Source of the DNA: Peronospora farinosa
Lineage: Eukaryota > Oomycota > Peronosporomycetes > Peronosporales > Peronosporaceae
NCBI GenBank assembly: GCA_947646735.1
Contig: CANTFK010000785.1
Span: forward strand, 62,001-126,000
Direction: 5' to 3'
Length of the DNA stretch: 64,000 nucleotides
This document shows, piece after piece, positions 62,886-64,000 of this stretch (its first letter is position 1; every line of letters starts with the position of its first letter). A model generated the notes under the pieces. The model was not told the origin of the DNA. It made no database searches and was given only the letters and a program-made list of their open reading frames with translations. Made by a program: the position numbers and the translations under genes.

Positions 62886-64000
62886 GGCATGTTACTGGGT
62901 TTTGACCTGTTGGAGCCAATGGAGCGACGGCGTTTGATTATTTGTGGAGACTCCAATCTGGTTATAAGACAGATGCGTGGAGAGATTGAATGCAAAGCTT
63001 CAGGTTTATCCCCGTTGCGGGCCCAGGCGCTGAGTAAACTCCAGTCGTGGCCCAACCAGGCAGTCCTACATGTGAAACGAGACTGGAATCAGAGCGCAGA
63101 CCAGTTGGCTAGTACAGCTTTACATCAGCAGCATGGGGTCGAGCCGATACCAAGAGGAGAGTGGTCAGGTCTAGAAACAATCAATCGGCTGCCAGAGGTG
63201 CTGGTCCCTAGCGACCGAGGTCAGTCGGTCAAGGTATCTGCGGTGACGAGATCACGGCTCCCCGTCAAAATATCGGGAGAGGTTATGCAAGAAGATGTGG
63301 TACAACAACTCCGGATGGATAGAATCCGAGATGCGCAAGAAGAGGAGAGCTGGGTGTGCGAGTTGAAGGCATATTTGCAAGGAGGCTGGAAAGACTTGTC
63401 GGTGGAAGCGGCCAGAAACTGCAGCAAAATGTCGGAGGATTACGAGATAAGTGAAGAGGGACTGCTGGTGTACTGCTTCGGCCAGAGAATCAAGGGAGAC
63501 GACCGAGACATAACTGCCAGGTTGGTGATACCTGAGAGTCTCCAAGCCGACGTCCTCCATCATTATCATACGAGTTTGGAAGGCGTCCATCAGGGGATCA
63601 TACGTACTTATCATCGGATCCGACGATATTGCCATTGGAGGGGTCTGTTCCGGAGTGTTCAGAAATATGTGGGTCAGTGCATAGATTGTGAGACTGGTAA
63701 AGGGAGACCCACTTTACAAGGGAGGTTTCCGGGGAATGTTGAAGCGACGTACCCCTTCCAAATTATCGCGATGGACCACATACCATCTCTCCCCAAGTCA
63801 CATAAAGGAAACACGGAACTACTGATCTGGATCGACCTGTTCACAGGTTATGTGATGGCTAAAGCAAGTGCGTCACGGACAGCCCAGACAGTGGCTGAGG
63901 GATATGAGGAATGCGTTTTCCGCCGTTTTGGTGCCAGTGAGATGATCCGTCACGATCGGGAACCGGGGTTTATGTCGGACTTCTTCCGAGCGTTCAGTCG
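62886..64000 (+). pseudogene. Gypsy second RNase H C-terminus and integrase, running off the window
   Basis: Continues the same frame: GMLLGFDLL ... ICGDSNLVIRQMRGEIECKA ... VKRDWNQSADQLASTAL (RNase H with D and later catalytic positions), then HHYHTSLEGVHQGIIRTYHRI and CIDCETGKG (integrase HHCC finger), and AMDHIPSLPKSHKG ... WIDLFTGYV ... MIRHDREPGF (integrase core, first two acidic residues). Cut by the window end before the catalytic Glu. Confidence 0.83.

Larger units (their letters stand above)
56022..64000 (+). mobile_element. Gypsy-family LTR retrotransposon (copy E), cut by the window edge
   Basis: LTR (56022-56722), leader, gag ORF1, gag ORF2 with zinc knuckles, protease, RT, RNase H, a second RNase H-like domain and integrase, in the Gypsy order. 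Same family as 1-2366 on the opposite strand. The pol region is open in one frame from 60801 to the window end except for two stop codons (61824 and 62883). Confidence 0.9.

Noticed and set aside
1..64000. tRNA, rRNA or snRNA genes
   Set aside because: No cloverleaf or rRNA-like segment was recognised by eye; a covariance-model scan (tRNAscan/Infernal) would be needed to exclude them.

Overview
The window looks like nuclear DNA of a plant-pathogenic oomycete of the Peronosporales (Phytophthora or downy-mildew type). The evidence is two secreted effector-like proteins with EER motifs and LWY-type helical repeats, short introns with GTRNGT-like donors, compact genes on both strands, and dense LTR retrotransposons. 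A Kintoun/DNAAF2-like gene suggests that flagellar dynein assembly, and so probably zoospores, is retained. I cannot name the species.

Layout. Positions 1-4730 hold nested Gypsy remnants: the 5' part of a minus-strand copy with its LTR (1741-2366), an old gag relic, and a pair of LTRs facing each other. Positions 5021-9647 are a complete but decayed minus-strand Copia element with 316-bp LTRs and a 5-bp target duplication, inserted in another retroelement relic. A 2.4-kb gene-poor stretch follows, then an EER/WY effector (12073-13338). A second Copia element occupies 14102-19530, also with a target duplication.

Positions 19969-49378 are a conserved housekeeping island. In order: LAMTOR4-like (+), DNAAF2/Kintoun (+), WDR75/Utp17 (-), NAA50-like (+), TRM5 (-), a TRM5-fragment/NAA50 chimera (-), asparaginyl-tRNA synthetase (+), CKS1 (+), a mitochondrial carrier (+), an unrecognised MGN-start protein (-), Rab escort protein (-), ALG14 (+), an N-carbamoylputrescine-amidase-like protein without its catalytic Cys (+), mitochondrial uS15 (-), a MAPEG protein (+) with a decayed tandem copy, and RABL6 (-). 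Several of these were assembled from spliced exons that single long ORFs would miss (LAMTOR4, CKS1, ALG14, both NAA50 copies, REP, the amidase).

From 49.9 kb the window returns to pathogenicity and transposon content: a canonical RFLR-EER effector with near-identical 564-bp internal repeats and a frameshifted tail, a secreted Gly-rich protein, a minus-strand Gypsy chromovirus 3' fragment (53985-56021), and a plus-strand Gypsy copy (56022 to window end). The latter is the same family as the left-edge copy, so the genic island lies between inverted Gypsy copies.

Most interesting observations: the TRM5-NAA50 chimera, the amidase pseudoenzyme, the modular effector growing and breaking at its repeats, Copia PBSs that match the anticodon stem-loop of initiator tRNA-Met and contain the gag start codon, a hairpin whose loop is inverted between the two LTRs of one element, and a coiled-coil ORF antisense to the chromovirus. 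I did not find a clearly new multi-gene system. All homology calls are by recognition, without database searches.
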